Shown: one piece after another, positions 34,341-46,360 of the stretch
Layout: every line of letters starts with the position of its first letter
Numbering within the stretch: position 1 is the first letter of the stretch
From: Eumeta japonica
Lineage: Eukaryota > Arthropoda > Insecta > Lepidoptera > Psychidae
Direction: 5' to 3'
Assembly: GCA_005406025.1 (NCBI GenBank)
Contig: BGZK01000009.1
Span: 372,001 to 436,000, forward strand
Length of the DNA stretch: 64,000 nucleotides
Notes under the pieces: generated by a model
Told to the model about the DNA's origin: nothing
The model's input: only the letters and a program-made list of their open reading frames with translations
Databases searched by the model: none
Translations under genes and position numbers: made by a program

Positions 34341-34460
34341 ATTTGTTTATTAGAATGTAAAAAGGTATGTTGCGATGGTTAGAGTGAACATGAGTGATGT
34401 AATATCTAGGACACCTCATATCGACCAAATTGGTGGCATATTACAAAAAGTCAAATATTA
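34341..34460 (+). mobile_element. RTE-type LINE, part after the mariner insertion
   Basis: RTE similarity resumes with the word KGMLRW (consensus MEKGMLRWFGHVERM) at about 34360-34380, exactly where the pre-insertion frame would continue after CGMKxDDVV. It fades by 34460. This small piece confirms that the 33355-34340 segment is an insertion. Confidence 0.7.
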
Positions 34461-37400
34461 AGCATTGAAATTCAACAACCTTGTACGACGACGAGCATCA
34501 AAGAGATTACTAGATACCAGCCAAACGATCGAGATACCCAAAAATAGTAACATGTGAGGATTTATTGTTTCACTTAAGCTTTTAGAAAATAGGCATAAAT
34601 TTAAAAAGAACTATAAAAAAATAAACGAAGGCGAACACAATTATACATACTTACATATAAATATTTTTAAAACAATCTTCATTAAGTAATTTTTACACAT
34701 AATCAGTGTCTACATATGAATTCAGTCGGCTGTACTGCAAAGCAAGTGGCTATGTTTTAGTGCATTTCCATGATTTTCGATCGACAACGACGGCACACAT
34801 ACAATACACATTGCGTTGGATGGCTTAGTAAGCAGATACGTAAGTATTTAGGTAAACAGACAGATAAGTAAGTACTTAGTAAGCAAATGTCAATCGTCTT
34901 TATATTTTAAATTATGATATAATTTGTGATTCGACTAATCATTTTTCGAACACTTAATCCCGTGTATCTCAACAGCAGTGTCGCTAGGCTAATAAATCTT
35001 TGTTCAAATATGGACGGATATCCCTCATTTTTTTCCGCTATTTACCCACGTTCGCTATATAATCGTTCCATCAATATTGACAATTTTCCAAAGCCACTCT
35101 ACATTCTATAAATAAAAAAGCGCTTAGAATTTCTCTGGGTGACACAATCCCACATATAAAAAATTTACAAGAGCAAAGTAACCGCCAAAACTCACAAATT
35201 CAGAATGTTAAAATGGCACATAAATAATTCAGCTCGACTGTACAGATAAACTACGCTTTGTTTTTTTGAAATCCTATGTGTAACCACGAAAGTTTCTGAA
35301 CTGTAGATACATGTTATAAATGATGATATAAAAATGTCAGAATATTTACTTCGTAAAAAATCTCAAAAGATCTGAAACTCTTTCAATTGCATGTTTGCAA
35401 TTGAAATATAACATCAAAAACGAGAATATCAATTATCAAGGAAGGCAATACGACACCGCTCATAAAGACGATAAGCATCAGAGAAGAAGTATTCTTGAGT
35501 CGCAACGTTGAACGTCATCGAACTTGATGGAGAGGAACGGAAGACGAAAGAAATAATTTTTAATAAAGTTAAGGTGCTTACACACTCGGAAGACACACAA
35601 GAGAAGAACCAGCGAAGAAACCTGTAGGATATATATAGATCCATCGGATCTATTTGAAAACTTATAAAACTCAAAACACTACCACATTAATTCCCAAGTA
35701 TTATTATCGTCTAATATCATAATATCATGTCTTTTTTCATAAGTTGGGCTTTAATACTTTTTTTAAATTGCTCATTATTCCCATAATATTCTTGAGGATT
35801 TTATTATAAAAACGAATACAACCATGAATTAATGATTAACTCTTGACAGTCGGAACATGCATGGAGACGCCTAGCATATGTTTTTGTACTTTCTTAGAGA
35901 AAATATTAATGTTTTTTGAGTACATGCGAAATAATTTTGTAAATATACAGACAGGGGACAGTAAAAATGTTGCTTTTGTAAAAGTTAGCTTTTAGAATAT
36001 ATTTTAATTAACCAGCTCTTATAAATAGCTCTTATAAAATAAATATTTTTGACACAACTTATTATTAATATTTGACTCATTACAAAAACTAAATAGCTCA
36101 TTTTACCCCCCACTTTCATAACATATAAACTACATTGTAAATTTAGGCCATGGTGATACCTAGAAACGCTGGTTCATTACATTAACTAAATTTAGAATAC
36201 AAACTCCACTTTTTTAATTTGACTTCAACTTGTTCGACATTGGGTAAAGAGAATATTAAACATTTTAATTTATTTACGCCTCGTCATAAATAATTTTATT
36301 AGGGTCGAACAAATTCCAAAATTTGGTGGGTATAGAGTTTATTCTGGTAATACTTACAATCGAAGTGTGATCAGCAAATAATGTATCAGCCATCTCTTCT
36401 ACCAAGTTTGAAAAGTATTTTACATGTACTAAGACAGAAACGGACACGACATAGATCCATGTGGAACCCTCATTGCCAGACTGTAAAAGGACTCGTTATT
36501 TCCATTTATACTCCAATTTGTCATTGCTATAACTTATTTGCTTCAACGTAATAATGAATACTGTAGTATAAAAAAAAAAAAAAGAAAATAAAATAAATTA
36601 CGATGAACAGATGTGGACGAAAGTGCGGGACTTAACACGGGACCACGGCTTCGAGGCATCGTCAAATATTTATATTAACTAGCCGTAGTAACGGTGATTT
36701 TGCCAGCACACGGCTTGTAACAAAGTGATTTCTGTTATGAAATTACGTAGAAAGAAATTGTTTTATCAGTAAATATACTAAAATCACATTCTATGTTACA
36801 ACATAACAGAGTATGATATTGAAAATTCCTGCTTACTAAATGAAAAACTAAGTGTCTACAAATAGAATACCCCAGTCGAGTGGCATATTACATATTTTAA
36901 TTCTCGGATCAAAAATTGATATAAGATTTTTTGATTTTTGTATGCTGTTTGCACCAAAATTGATAGTGAACGAGATATGGAAAAAAAGGAAAAAATAAAC
37001 TTTCGCGTTTGCCATGATATTGTCAAATAATTTGTAGATGTTGCTTTAAAATATTTGAATAAAAGCGTTTACAATAAATAAGCCTTTCTTCAATAGAATT
37101 ACTATTATTCAGTGCCATCGTAAAACAAGTTTCAAGATATTCAATCAAAATGGACGATATGCCTTTGCATGTTTAAATTAAATCGCTATTCGCGATTAAA
37201 ATGATTTAAAAGCTTCTTTACCATAATTAAATAGTAAAAAATGCGATTTTTGCGGATATAAAAATGTTCATTGACTACTCCTTAGACTACATATTATTAT
37301 TTTTTTTATATAGAAGACAAATATTCTTTCTTCGTTCTCACAAACAGATCTTGCCATAACCAAAAGCTCTATAGCGATTTCGATACGTATCTTCAGAAAA

Positions 37401-38179
37401 TTATTTTCTTGTGTAATCCGATTCCTAGAAGATTTACGCTCGGCTTCATGTGTTTAAAGGCGATCCTTTGAAGGTGAAAATCAAAGTCTTTCCATCAAAT
37501 CCAGGGGAGATTCCAGCCAAAATCCCATTATGTCTATGCGTACGTGATGGATCCGCAAATGGAATTTTTCAGTTCATGCCGGCTTAGCTTTAAATATGTT
37601 TCGCGGGGAAAATACAATTTGAAAGGAGCGCCAGACGCGCTCCAGCCGCGGGTGAAAGCCGGCGAACCCTTGACGTTTGCTGTTCCGAATAACCTATTTA
37701 TTTTTTGTCGTTTTCGTATGCATCACGCGCGATGCGGTTACGAGCAGGCCTGCAAGATAAATTGTCTTCTCGTGTATCAGGTACCGGCGGGGTTCTGTCG
37801 ATTTCTTGTATGCCCGAATGCGTTTGCTGTTTCGCTCTTGATTCCAATATCGATCTAGATCTAAGCAGCTTCCGATTCCGGTCATGCTCTCGATTCAAAT
37901 TTTAGTTTCGCACTAGATTCTGACCTTATCCCTTTCGTGATTTCGATCCCTTTCAGTCTCGACTCTCGATTCTGCTCAAAAGATATCGAAATATCGTAAC
38001 CATACTTTCACATATTAGCTTAGATAAATTAAAATTATTCTATTTCTTATTCGCGGATATAAACTACTTGTATTCAATATTTATTTAAAATCTATTCATC
38101 TGTTTTGAAGCTAATCTTCATAAATAAATTCGGGCTGATCCCGGAAAACAAACATACAAAACCTTATGGGAATCATATA
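34461..38179. other. AT-rich stretch with one GC-richer block
   Basis: No gene supported. A hairpin lies at 35381-35405. At 37600-37920 a GC-richer block (GCCAGACGCGCTCCAGCCGCGG, CACGCGCGATGCGGTTACG) carries overlapping open frames on both strands up to 104 codons, none with a recognisable domain. It grades into a TCGATTCC/GATCTAGATC-type degenerate patch at 37845-37980. An A13 run is at 36571. Confidence 0.45.
35381..35405. repeat. Short hairpin
   Basis: TTTCAATTGCA is followed by a 3-nt loop and its exact reverse complement (11-bp arms). No further context. Confidence 0.7.
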
Positions 38180-38960
38180 TAGCTTATCATTTGCGCAATT
38201 TCATGTTCTTACTGAATATTAATCGGTCGATTGGTGGAACTGTTCTTAAGATATAAAAAGACATACAGACAAATAGTCTGCTAGACAGACAGACATAAGT
38301 TTTAAAAACGACAAAATTGAAGTCAACGAATCATAAAAGAATTATGTTAATACATCATTTGTAATCAAAAACTGACAAAAAGTTTGTGGGTGAAGGCATA
38401 CGCTATAGATTTATATAGTAATAATTACTCCAGACAAATAAACAATAAAACTATTTATATATTTATTAGACTACCATTTACGCAATTACATGTTCTTACT
38501 GCACATTAATTTTCATTATGTTATAAAGTTATAAAAAGATATACAGACAGATAGACCGCTAGACAGACAGACATAAATTTAAAGAATAACAGAATTGGAA
38601 TGATTAAGTCATAAAAGAAATATGCGCTACAAATATTGTCAAAAAAATATGCTTACAGCAAACGCTACACATTGATGTAATAATAAGCCCAAACAACTAA
38701 ACAGAAAAACTATTTATCAAAATAAAATTTGTGCTATTATTTTCACAATTACATAATCTTAATACATATTAATTTTCATTATGATCTGTTAAACCTTTCT
38801 TAAGTTGTATAAATACAGACAGACGAACAAAGAGATGTAAATTTAAAAAAATGGTACAATTTGGCTCAGTGAATCATAAAAGCAATATTTATCATAAAAT
38901 TTGACAAAATAGTTGTATGTGCAAACAGACGTTAGAGATTTATATAGTACTTATTACAGA
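38180..38960 (+). repeat. Degenerate tandem repeat, ~2.8 units of 263-287 bp
   Basis: Three units begin at about 38180, 38465 and 38730. Each has the order GCGCAATTxCATGTTCTTACT, ATTAAT, TATAAARAGAYATACAGACA, GACAGACAGACATAA, GAATCATAAAAG and TTTGACAAA-like words, with AGATTTATATAGTA near the unit ends. The CGCAATT landmark at 38193, 38480 and 38743 gives periods of 287 and 263 bp. The units have diverged by substitutions and small indels. No protein is encoded. Confidence 0.85.
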
Positions 38961-41070
38961 TTTTGAATTTTTTAGCACATGTTAAACATCTGTTAAGCGA
39001 CTGACGTAACGAAGATGAACCATAATTTTGTAGTCTTCATTTAAAGGCATAAATTATCTTAAAAATTTACGGACAATATTAATTGGAGACTTTGGTTGAG
39101 TCTTGGTGAATAAATATAATATTAATTAGTGTTTATAATCGGGCAACTTAGAAGTTGTATACAAACATGTATTTTGATCCTGATTTAGATTTAGAAAATT
39201 AAAAGAAACAAATATTTACAACAAATTGTTTCTGTTATCGTCCATATTGAATACCTATGCGATTAGTTTTTATGTACTTAAACATTTAAAAATCAAATGT
39301 TAAATTTTCAACCTTTATTAAGTTTCGTTGATTTTTTTCAACTTCTCCAGCCAAGCTATGCAAAAAATTTCCAAAATATGAGTATGTGCATATTAGAGCA
39401 CTCTTATTTATGTTTTTGGGGTTGCCGATTGCATAACGCCAAAAAATTTAAATGAAAAATGTTAATAGTTAATCTGGTTATCAATCGAATTTTGTAATAA
39501 CCGAATTTAGTCAATGTATCTTTGTTAAAAACTTATTTCGCAAAATATGCATAAAACGGTACGTAGACTATGTGTAAGCTAGAAGAATATCCATTTTATT
39601 GTTTGATTGTTTTAGTAAATGAAAAAAACCAACAGACATTTATTTGCTTTTATTAAATCATCTTTTAACCAGAAACACCACGATCGGTTAAACCTGTCGA
39701 CGTACAATAGCTTTGTCTATTTGTACATTTAAATTTTTTTGTACACTGTTTATATATTTGAATTTTATATAATATTAACAACTATAAATCATTAAAATAT
39801 ATAAAACAATATGAAGCTTGCTATTTTTATGTCGTCTGTCAACATAACTTACTATTTTGCAATTCCTGAATATGTGGATTTGCTTATATTGAAAGATATG
39901 TAAGTAAATAAACAGAAAATTGGAAGATTATGTGCGCTCCAATTAAAGTGTAACAATGCACTCCTTTATATAGAACTATACAAGGTAATTCTTTTCATTT
40001 TGTGTGGAATACATAATGCTCATATTCGAGTCTCTCTTATCCAATTTATTTTAATCTAATAATAAAACTTCTCTTAAAATAACGAGAAATTTTCTTTATT
40101 ATTTTTGAGTTTTCTGTTTTACAATAGCGGTAAAATATCTTTTAAAATAACTCCCAATTAATTTATTTTTGTAAAATAACGTTTGGCAATCGTAAAATAT
40201 AAATTAATTGGATTTTTTTCTAATTTGACATTCTGCAACTAAATATCAAGAAAAGGACGAATTTAAGAGCGAATACATCCACGCACTTCAAACTCGCGGC
40301 TATGAAGAGCTGCGAAGTACATTAGACAAAGCGGGAGATTAGATTTTACTAAGCTTAAAATGATTGTTTTAGGAATACAAAGTTATCGTAATGCATAAGC
40401 TAAGTTTTCTTGGTTTTACTTTATCACAACATATATTTATTAATAAAAAATAAATATGGAATTATTTCAGTAATTAGAAAAAACAATGTAATATTAGTTA
40501 CTTCTATTTCGTAAAGGAATTAATTCACAATGAGAATTCTCGCAGGGAATACTTCAGGAGAATTTATTTCCTTTAAGGCTGATGTAGCCGGTGGGAAAAA
40601 TGGTAAATCCCAAATGGTTGAACAGATCGCATCGATTGATCACTTACACAGCCGCCGGAAATGTAGGCTGATTTATTTTACGCAACATAAAATAAAATAT
40701 AGAATATAACGCAAACAAAAAATGAACGTATTTATAAAGTAGACAAGAGTTAAATATTAAATAATTAGTAAGTGTAAAATACGTCACTGTTATTTGATAA
40801 CATTGTAAGAGAACTACCGAACCCTTTATTATTAATAATTGCATAAACTTTAAACTTGTCCAATAATTTTTTTTTTACATATTTTTTTTAAATAATTTGT
40901 TTATTGGGTTTGAGTTGATAGTTCTCATTTTATAAATTACGAATAAATTTGTATCATTTTTTTCTTTATTTTAGGACAAACACTACTCCTAACTCAAGTA
41001 CGTATTTAAATGTAAAATTTCCAGCTCTATCGACTGCCGGTTTAAAAAATAGAAATTTCTATTAAAAGAA
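38961..41070. other. Very AT-rich stretch, nothing recognised
   Basis: No gene. There are many T and A runs and no recognised transposon. Confidence 0.5.
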
Positions 41071-41172
41071 AAGTTGACCTTGAACTGACCTTGAAGGTCA
41101 ACTCCGAGGTCAAATTTAATGTCACCATTGGATTCCTAGTGAAAATTTACTTAAGAAATTACCTTGACCTTT
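41071..41172. promoter_or_regulatory. Cluster of AGGTCA nuclear-receptor half-sites
   Basis: Within 100 bp there are two TGACCTTGA sites (41075-41083 and 41086-41094; reverse complement TCAAGGTCA), AAGGTCA at 41094-41100, GAGGTCA at 41106-41112 and TTGACCT at 41164-41170. TCAAGGTCA is the extended half-site bound by FTZ-F1/ERR-type nuclear receptors. This is established for those families, but binding here is inference. The alternative is a transposon relic, since GGTCAAGGTCA words also occur in repeats. Confidence 0.4.
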
Positions 41173-41201
41173 TTCAGTAATATTTTACCTGAGAATATAT
41201 A

Positions 41202-41235
41202 CAGCCGTCCCAGAAGTTAATTGACACCCGGTATA
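41202..41235 (+). repeat. Possible Tc1-like terminal repeat, solo
   Basis: TATACAGCCGTCCCAGAAGTTA followed by ATTGACACCCGG resembles the outer ends of Tc1-like elements (TA, ACAG, a CCC block and GACACCC). No partner end or transposase was found nearby. Confidence 0.3.
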
Positions 41236-42461
41236 ATTACACAAAAACAAATAATAAATAATATTTCTATTATTTTATTAACATGCACATGTTCCGATGT
41301 GTTGCGGAAACTAATTTGTATTTATGTCGCGTATATGTCTGCATATAGTGAATATACATGGAAAGATCTTAACAGACTGTAAGAAGCGAGAGGGTGAATT
41401 CAACTCAGAAGCGACGAATTTTTACATGAACTACTCCCACACGGATTAACTCCCTCATTTGGAACGTGGTGACAAATCCGCGAACAGTTAAGAATCCCGT
41501 GCGGATGCGGCTTTTTACGGTTTTGATGTGTCAAACCGTTCGTCTGCCTGTCTGTCTTTTACTCTTTTTAACGGATTCCTCGGCGCACAGGGGGGTAATG
41601 TATTAGGAAACCTACGGGACCGTCAATCATTAGATTCTCTTGGAGCTTCAGGATATTTTAATTTTCTTCATTTTAACTCAGCTTTATACACTTTATTCCT
41701 TTAATCTATAAAAACTCCAATACAAAAACTTTCTAACATAGCTATATCAAAGTTTGCCCACACTACTTCAACTATTTTTCTTTATGTTCCTAACAATTAT
41801 TTTACATAATATTCAAATTATCCCATGACCTAGCTACTCATTAGTATTATTATATATACAGTTTTTTCAAGCTGTAACTTATTTATTATGCTAAAGCCGA
41901 ATTGAGTAGTAGCGTGAATTAATAGACGCATGCTGAACTTGGATCCATCATTGAAGATATTAACTTAACATAATTTAATAACTGCTACCACTGGATATCA
42001 AATCATGACTAAGTCTGAGTACGTACTAAGTGAGTCTCAGTTTATACTGGACATTGTGACGAAACGAAAGATAAAGTCCACTATGAACTGATAGCTGCGC
42101 ACTAAGTATGAACTCACGTACTTAGTCGAGAGTCAGTTGACACTTGAGACAGAGACGAAGGGAAATGTAAGCTTGTTATAGGCTTTCCTATAATCTTATA
42201 AGTAAAATCTATTATCTGTAGTTTTTCATAATTTTAAATGCAGTAGTTTTGACCATAACGGGGAATAATATATTATGATCCATTTCCTTAGATAATTTTA
42301 AAACTATTAAATTTAAAATTATAAACAATAATATGTATGGGTGACACTTACAATAAGTGCGTTTATTTGTTGGCACATGGTACAATTTACAAAACTTTTT
42401 TTTTTGTTTTCTAATTTGTATCCACTTAATCAGTTCAGTTGATTTAAAAGAAATTAGTTAC
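41236..42461. other. AT-rich stretch with a small complex repeat
   Basis: At 42005-42160 the words GAGTACGTACTAAGTGAGTCTCAGTT and CACGTACTTAGTCGAGAGTCAGTT form an imperfect direct repeat about 100 bp apart, with local dyad symmetry. It may be a short MITE relic. No gene was seen. Confidence 0.4.
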
Positions 42462-42535
42462 GACAGACAGACATACATCAGTGATCTTATAAGGATTCTG
42501 TTTTCTTATTTGGAGGTACAGAATTATAAAAATGA
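42462..42535 (+). repeat. Decayed GACAGACAGAC / GG(A/T)TCTG...GTACAGAATT repeat
   Basis: It has the same order of parts as 15036-15105: a CGACAGACAGACATAC tract, then TATAAGGATTCTGTTTTC, TTTGGAGGTACAGAATTATAAAAATG. The last part corresponds to GGTTCCGTTTTT...GGTACGGAACCCTAAAAATG in less decayed copies known to me. It overlaps a 100-codon open frame (42357-42659) that is therefore unlikely to be a gene. Confidence 0.5.
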
Positions 42536-45500
42536 ACTCGAAAATTCTCCACGACCGATAATAGTTCGCTATGATACGGTTAGAATCAAAAGAAATAAAA
42601 AAGTTGTTAAAATTTACAAAATCCTAAGAGAAATCTTCATTAACTTTGAGAAAGTGTAGCAAAGTACAACGTCAGATGCCTTTATTTGCCATCCATTGAG
42701 CTTTGCTTATCAGTAAAGCCCGCTTTAAAAGCTTTCGAGCTTGGAACGTGACATCTCGTTGATTAAAGGAAGCCAATGATCTAACAAAGCTTTGTGTCAG
42801 CTTACATAGGAGAGAATATTTTCAGGGTTCCGCAGCCTGTGACTCCACTTTATTCACTTACAAGATATTTTGCAAATGCATTCAAGTTGAACACAGTCCT
42901 CACATTTTTTATATTAGGAATAAAAAATTCGTAACATTTTTGTTTATTAAATGTTAGAAAATATAAAAAAAAAATTAACTATGTATTCCATAGCATACAA
43001 CTATCCATAACGTATTTTTTTTCTCTATAAGAATTTCGAAATACTTATCGTTAAGGGACCAATAGACATGAATTTACAAATAATAAATTATTTTACAGAA
43101 AATAAAGAAGAAAAAAATATTATAGTATCCTACAATTTATTGCAACAGTTAAACATTTATGCCATGCACTTGTCTAGGCAATCTTGAACTATTCAAATTA
43201 AAAAGAATACGGATAACACTCCGTCTTTTCATTTTTTCATAAAAGATTTAATTGTCATATTTTTATTGCAGATCGCATGTCTGGGAACATCAATAAATTT
43301 GAATGAAATACAATAAACAATAAATTTCAATTTTATTGTAATATCCATCGTTCGATTTCAACTCAAAAGCTATCGATTGTCAGAAATTACCATAAGTCAG
43401 GTACTAAAGAGAGGCTAAACCGCACTTTTCACAAAACGTTTCAGCTTATTTTGATTGTTCATTACTTCGATCTGCATACCTAATAAGACTTGAAATGCTA
43501 AGGATAGTACCCAGTCATCAAGCTAATGCTAATTCGATTCTACTTTACATTTTATTAATACGTAAATCTCTGTGATTTAATAACTCTCCGAACGATGATC
43601 ACTAGATTCTTCAGGGTACTGCCCGTAAATCTAAAAAACTTTATGCCTGTATATAAGTCAGTACCTATATATTGACATTAAGTTCTTTACATTTTAAGTG
43701 TCAGTATACTTATAATGTGACTTTTTCATTTCTCCTTACCATGCGTTTGTTTTAATTTGATGCTACCTACTCTCCAACCTTCAACATCTGTAGCACGGCT
43801 GAAGTCAGCCCTTGAATAAATACGTTTTGTTCTTTCCCTATACACATACCTCTCTCATTTTATTTCAATGACTAAAACTTTGCTATCAGCGCGCGCGCAG
43901 TTCTTAAAATTCCACAATTAGCTATTATTGTTTTTGTCTGAAACGCCTAAAGAAGTATAATCTTTAAAAACGTTAACAGAAATTATATAGTACACAAAAT
44001 ACATGGAAGTTATTAGATAAGGTCTTGAATAAATTTGAGTGGAATATATAAACTTTACTATACATATAGGGTCAAATCTAAACTGTAATGTATTTCGATA
44101 TATAAATCCAAACACATACCGCGAAAGGTTAAGTCGAATAAAAGGTTGCGCTAAACGAAGCTTCGTCGATAATTGTATATCGGTATAATATTGTTCAAAT
44201 TTCAGAACTGTACTAAATACAATCAACCATTCTAACTGATTATTAAATTTTATATTGACATGAGTCGTTATTCGTATAATTATTTTACTTCTCGTAATTA
44301 GAATGCTCGAGTTCATTAGAATGCCAAGAATAAAACGCGACCGTTGTTAACAAACCGAAAACACACAAAAACTTCCAATCATACATCATGCAAGTATTAA
44401 TAAAGTCCTGAACAAACTGTGTAACAGCAATTATGTAGCGAGTTAGGGTTGCCAACTTAAATATTTGGGTACATTCGTTAAGAAGAAATTTATATTAGGA
44501 ACTTCCTTTGTTTCCTTTGCAAAGAAACTTGTTTGCACGCATTAATCTTTACAAGTTACGCACACGGTTCGGGAGCGTCATTAACTCGGAACCCGCGCGA
44601 GGTAACACGTCTTCTGTGTCTGTTGCGAGAAGTGTAATTATCGCAATTATGATGTGTTGCTTGAGTACTTTAACGATATATTTTAATGACTTTTGACTGA
44701 AAGGCTTATCGTTCAAGGCCCTTCTATCTGAATAAAAACATTGTAAGGTTACGTGGCTCGGCAGTGGGTCGATTAAAATTTCATACTACGACAACCGCTT
44801 TCAACCCTTGAAAAGGAATCAACCGGAGGTGCATTGACGTATACAAATTTGAATTGTTAAGAAGTTCTAAGCATAAAAATGTGTATGTCGTAATATGATT
44901 TCAAAGTCTACGTCACAATATCTACGAGATAAACTTTAATTACTTAAAATTGAAATTAAATTTAAGTTTGTTTTTTTTTGATGATCTCAATTCTATTTCT
45001 CTCATAATTCAAACTATCTATATGTATTATTGCACACATACATATGTTTATGTTCAAATCCAATTTAAATAAAATGAGTACTATTTCAAGATTAAAATTT
45101 GGGTGTGATTCAACAATTGTTTTCAATAAAAGTATTTGTATAGTAATAATAAATTATAGTATCCGATTACTTTACCGTGTGGGATTCAAAACAAAAAGTA
45201 CTGCGTTCGAAACACATTAAGATGAATGACTCAACGAACTTACAAGTTAAATCAAAACAAACCACTCTCTGAGTCCCTCGAACAGCACGTCTTGTCACAA
45301 CGTTGTTGGCAATATAAGAAAATCTGTACCTCAGAAAAGTTTCGCCAACGACAGTGTCGGTGAAATATAACCAAGAAATAAGATAAATTATAAGAATAAA
45401 GATTTGGCAAATAATGGAAAATCTTATGATTTACGTTTAAGACTTGCCATTATTATTTATGTACAACCCGCCGTGTGTTTGTACTAGGTCAACGTTAGAA

Positions 45501-46119
45501 TTATAGCCTGTCATCCGTATAAATACCGTAAACGTCATATTTACCAAATTCATCCACCGCGTAGTACATAATTGCATTAGAAATCACTAAGTTATTAATT
45601 TCGGATAACGTATTTAGTAACACTCACGTGTAAGTTATGCACACAAAGGTTTTACATAATGTAACTTGTTACTGATACAAATGTATTCGTTCAACCAAGT
45701 ATATGTGATGAATATATCGCTACATATCATAAATAATAATAAAACGAAATCAGTAAGCTCCATTCGTGAACATTAAGAATTATTAATGATAATTAACTTC
45801 TATTACGGCAATTATTTTATCTGAATTAACCTGTCATTGAAATATAGACTACATGATTTATATAAATGAATAAATAATTAGTTAAATTTTGGTGAATTTT
45901 ATATGATTTTCTACAGAGACATTGTTCACTTAGGTCTTTACCTATATTTTGAATGATTAGTATAATGTAAAACTTGTTATGACCCCCATTTACCCCGTCC
46001 GACTGCTCTATACCTCTCGCACTATAATTTTGTCATCAAACTCTACCAGTGGGCCAAGCATGACCCCCTAAACAACAGTCTCGCTATGAGACCCTCTCTT
46101 TCATTCATTAAGTAGACGA
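42536..46119. other. AT-rich stretch, nothing recognised
   Basis: Open frames up to 132 codons (minus strand, 43918-44316) are dominated by isoleucine, tyrosine, serine and arginine with no domain. No transposon was recognised. Confidence 0.48.
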
Positions 46120-46360
46120 GAAGGACAGTCCTACGGAGAAACTGTGTATAAGGGGTCATACTGGACCCGTCGGCGCGCCGCAGCGCCGACAATTATTAAA
46201 TCCGAACGTACGGATTGACACGTATCCGGTTTACGACCGGTACGAGAAATGAACGCCCGTCTTGAGTCGGATCTTAGCGTGCTCGATTTCTTCCTATTCT
46301 CTCTTTCGAAAGCGAATGCCTGTACGCTCACGATACGTGTGAAACGGGCGCTGAGCTTTA
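46120..46360. promoter_or_regulatory. GC-richer unique segment
   Basis: It contains CCCGTCGGCGCGCCGCAGCG, CCGAACGTACGG and GGTTTACGACCGGTACGAG, with several short dyads, in otherwise AT-rich DNA. A 66-codon minus-strand frame has no recognisable domain. It could be a regulatory element or a conserved untranslated exon. The evidence is composition only. Confidence 0.28.

Noticed and set aside
37544..37858. 104-codon frame, with three other overlapping frames
   Set aside because: Overlapping frames on both strands in a GC-richer block with no domain or splice sites.
38180..38960. CRISPR array
   Set aside because: Only three ~270-bp diverged units, no short conserved repeats with spacers, and the organism is a eukaryote.
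42357..42659. 100-codon plus-strand frame
   Set aside because: It overlaps a decayed GACAGACAGAC repeat, and the product is mostly I, Y, F, K and R.
43918..44316. 132-codon minus-strand open frame
   Set aside because: Composition is that of AT-rich random sequence and no family was recognised.
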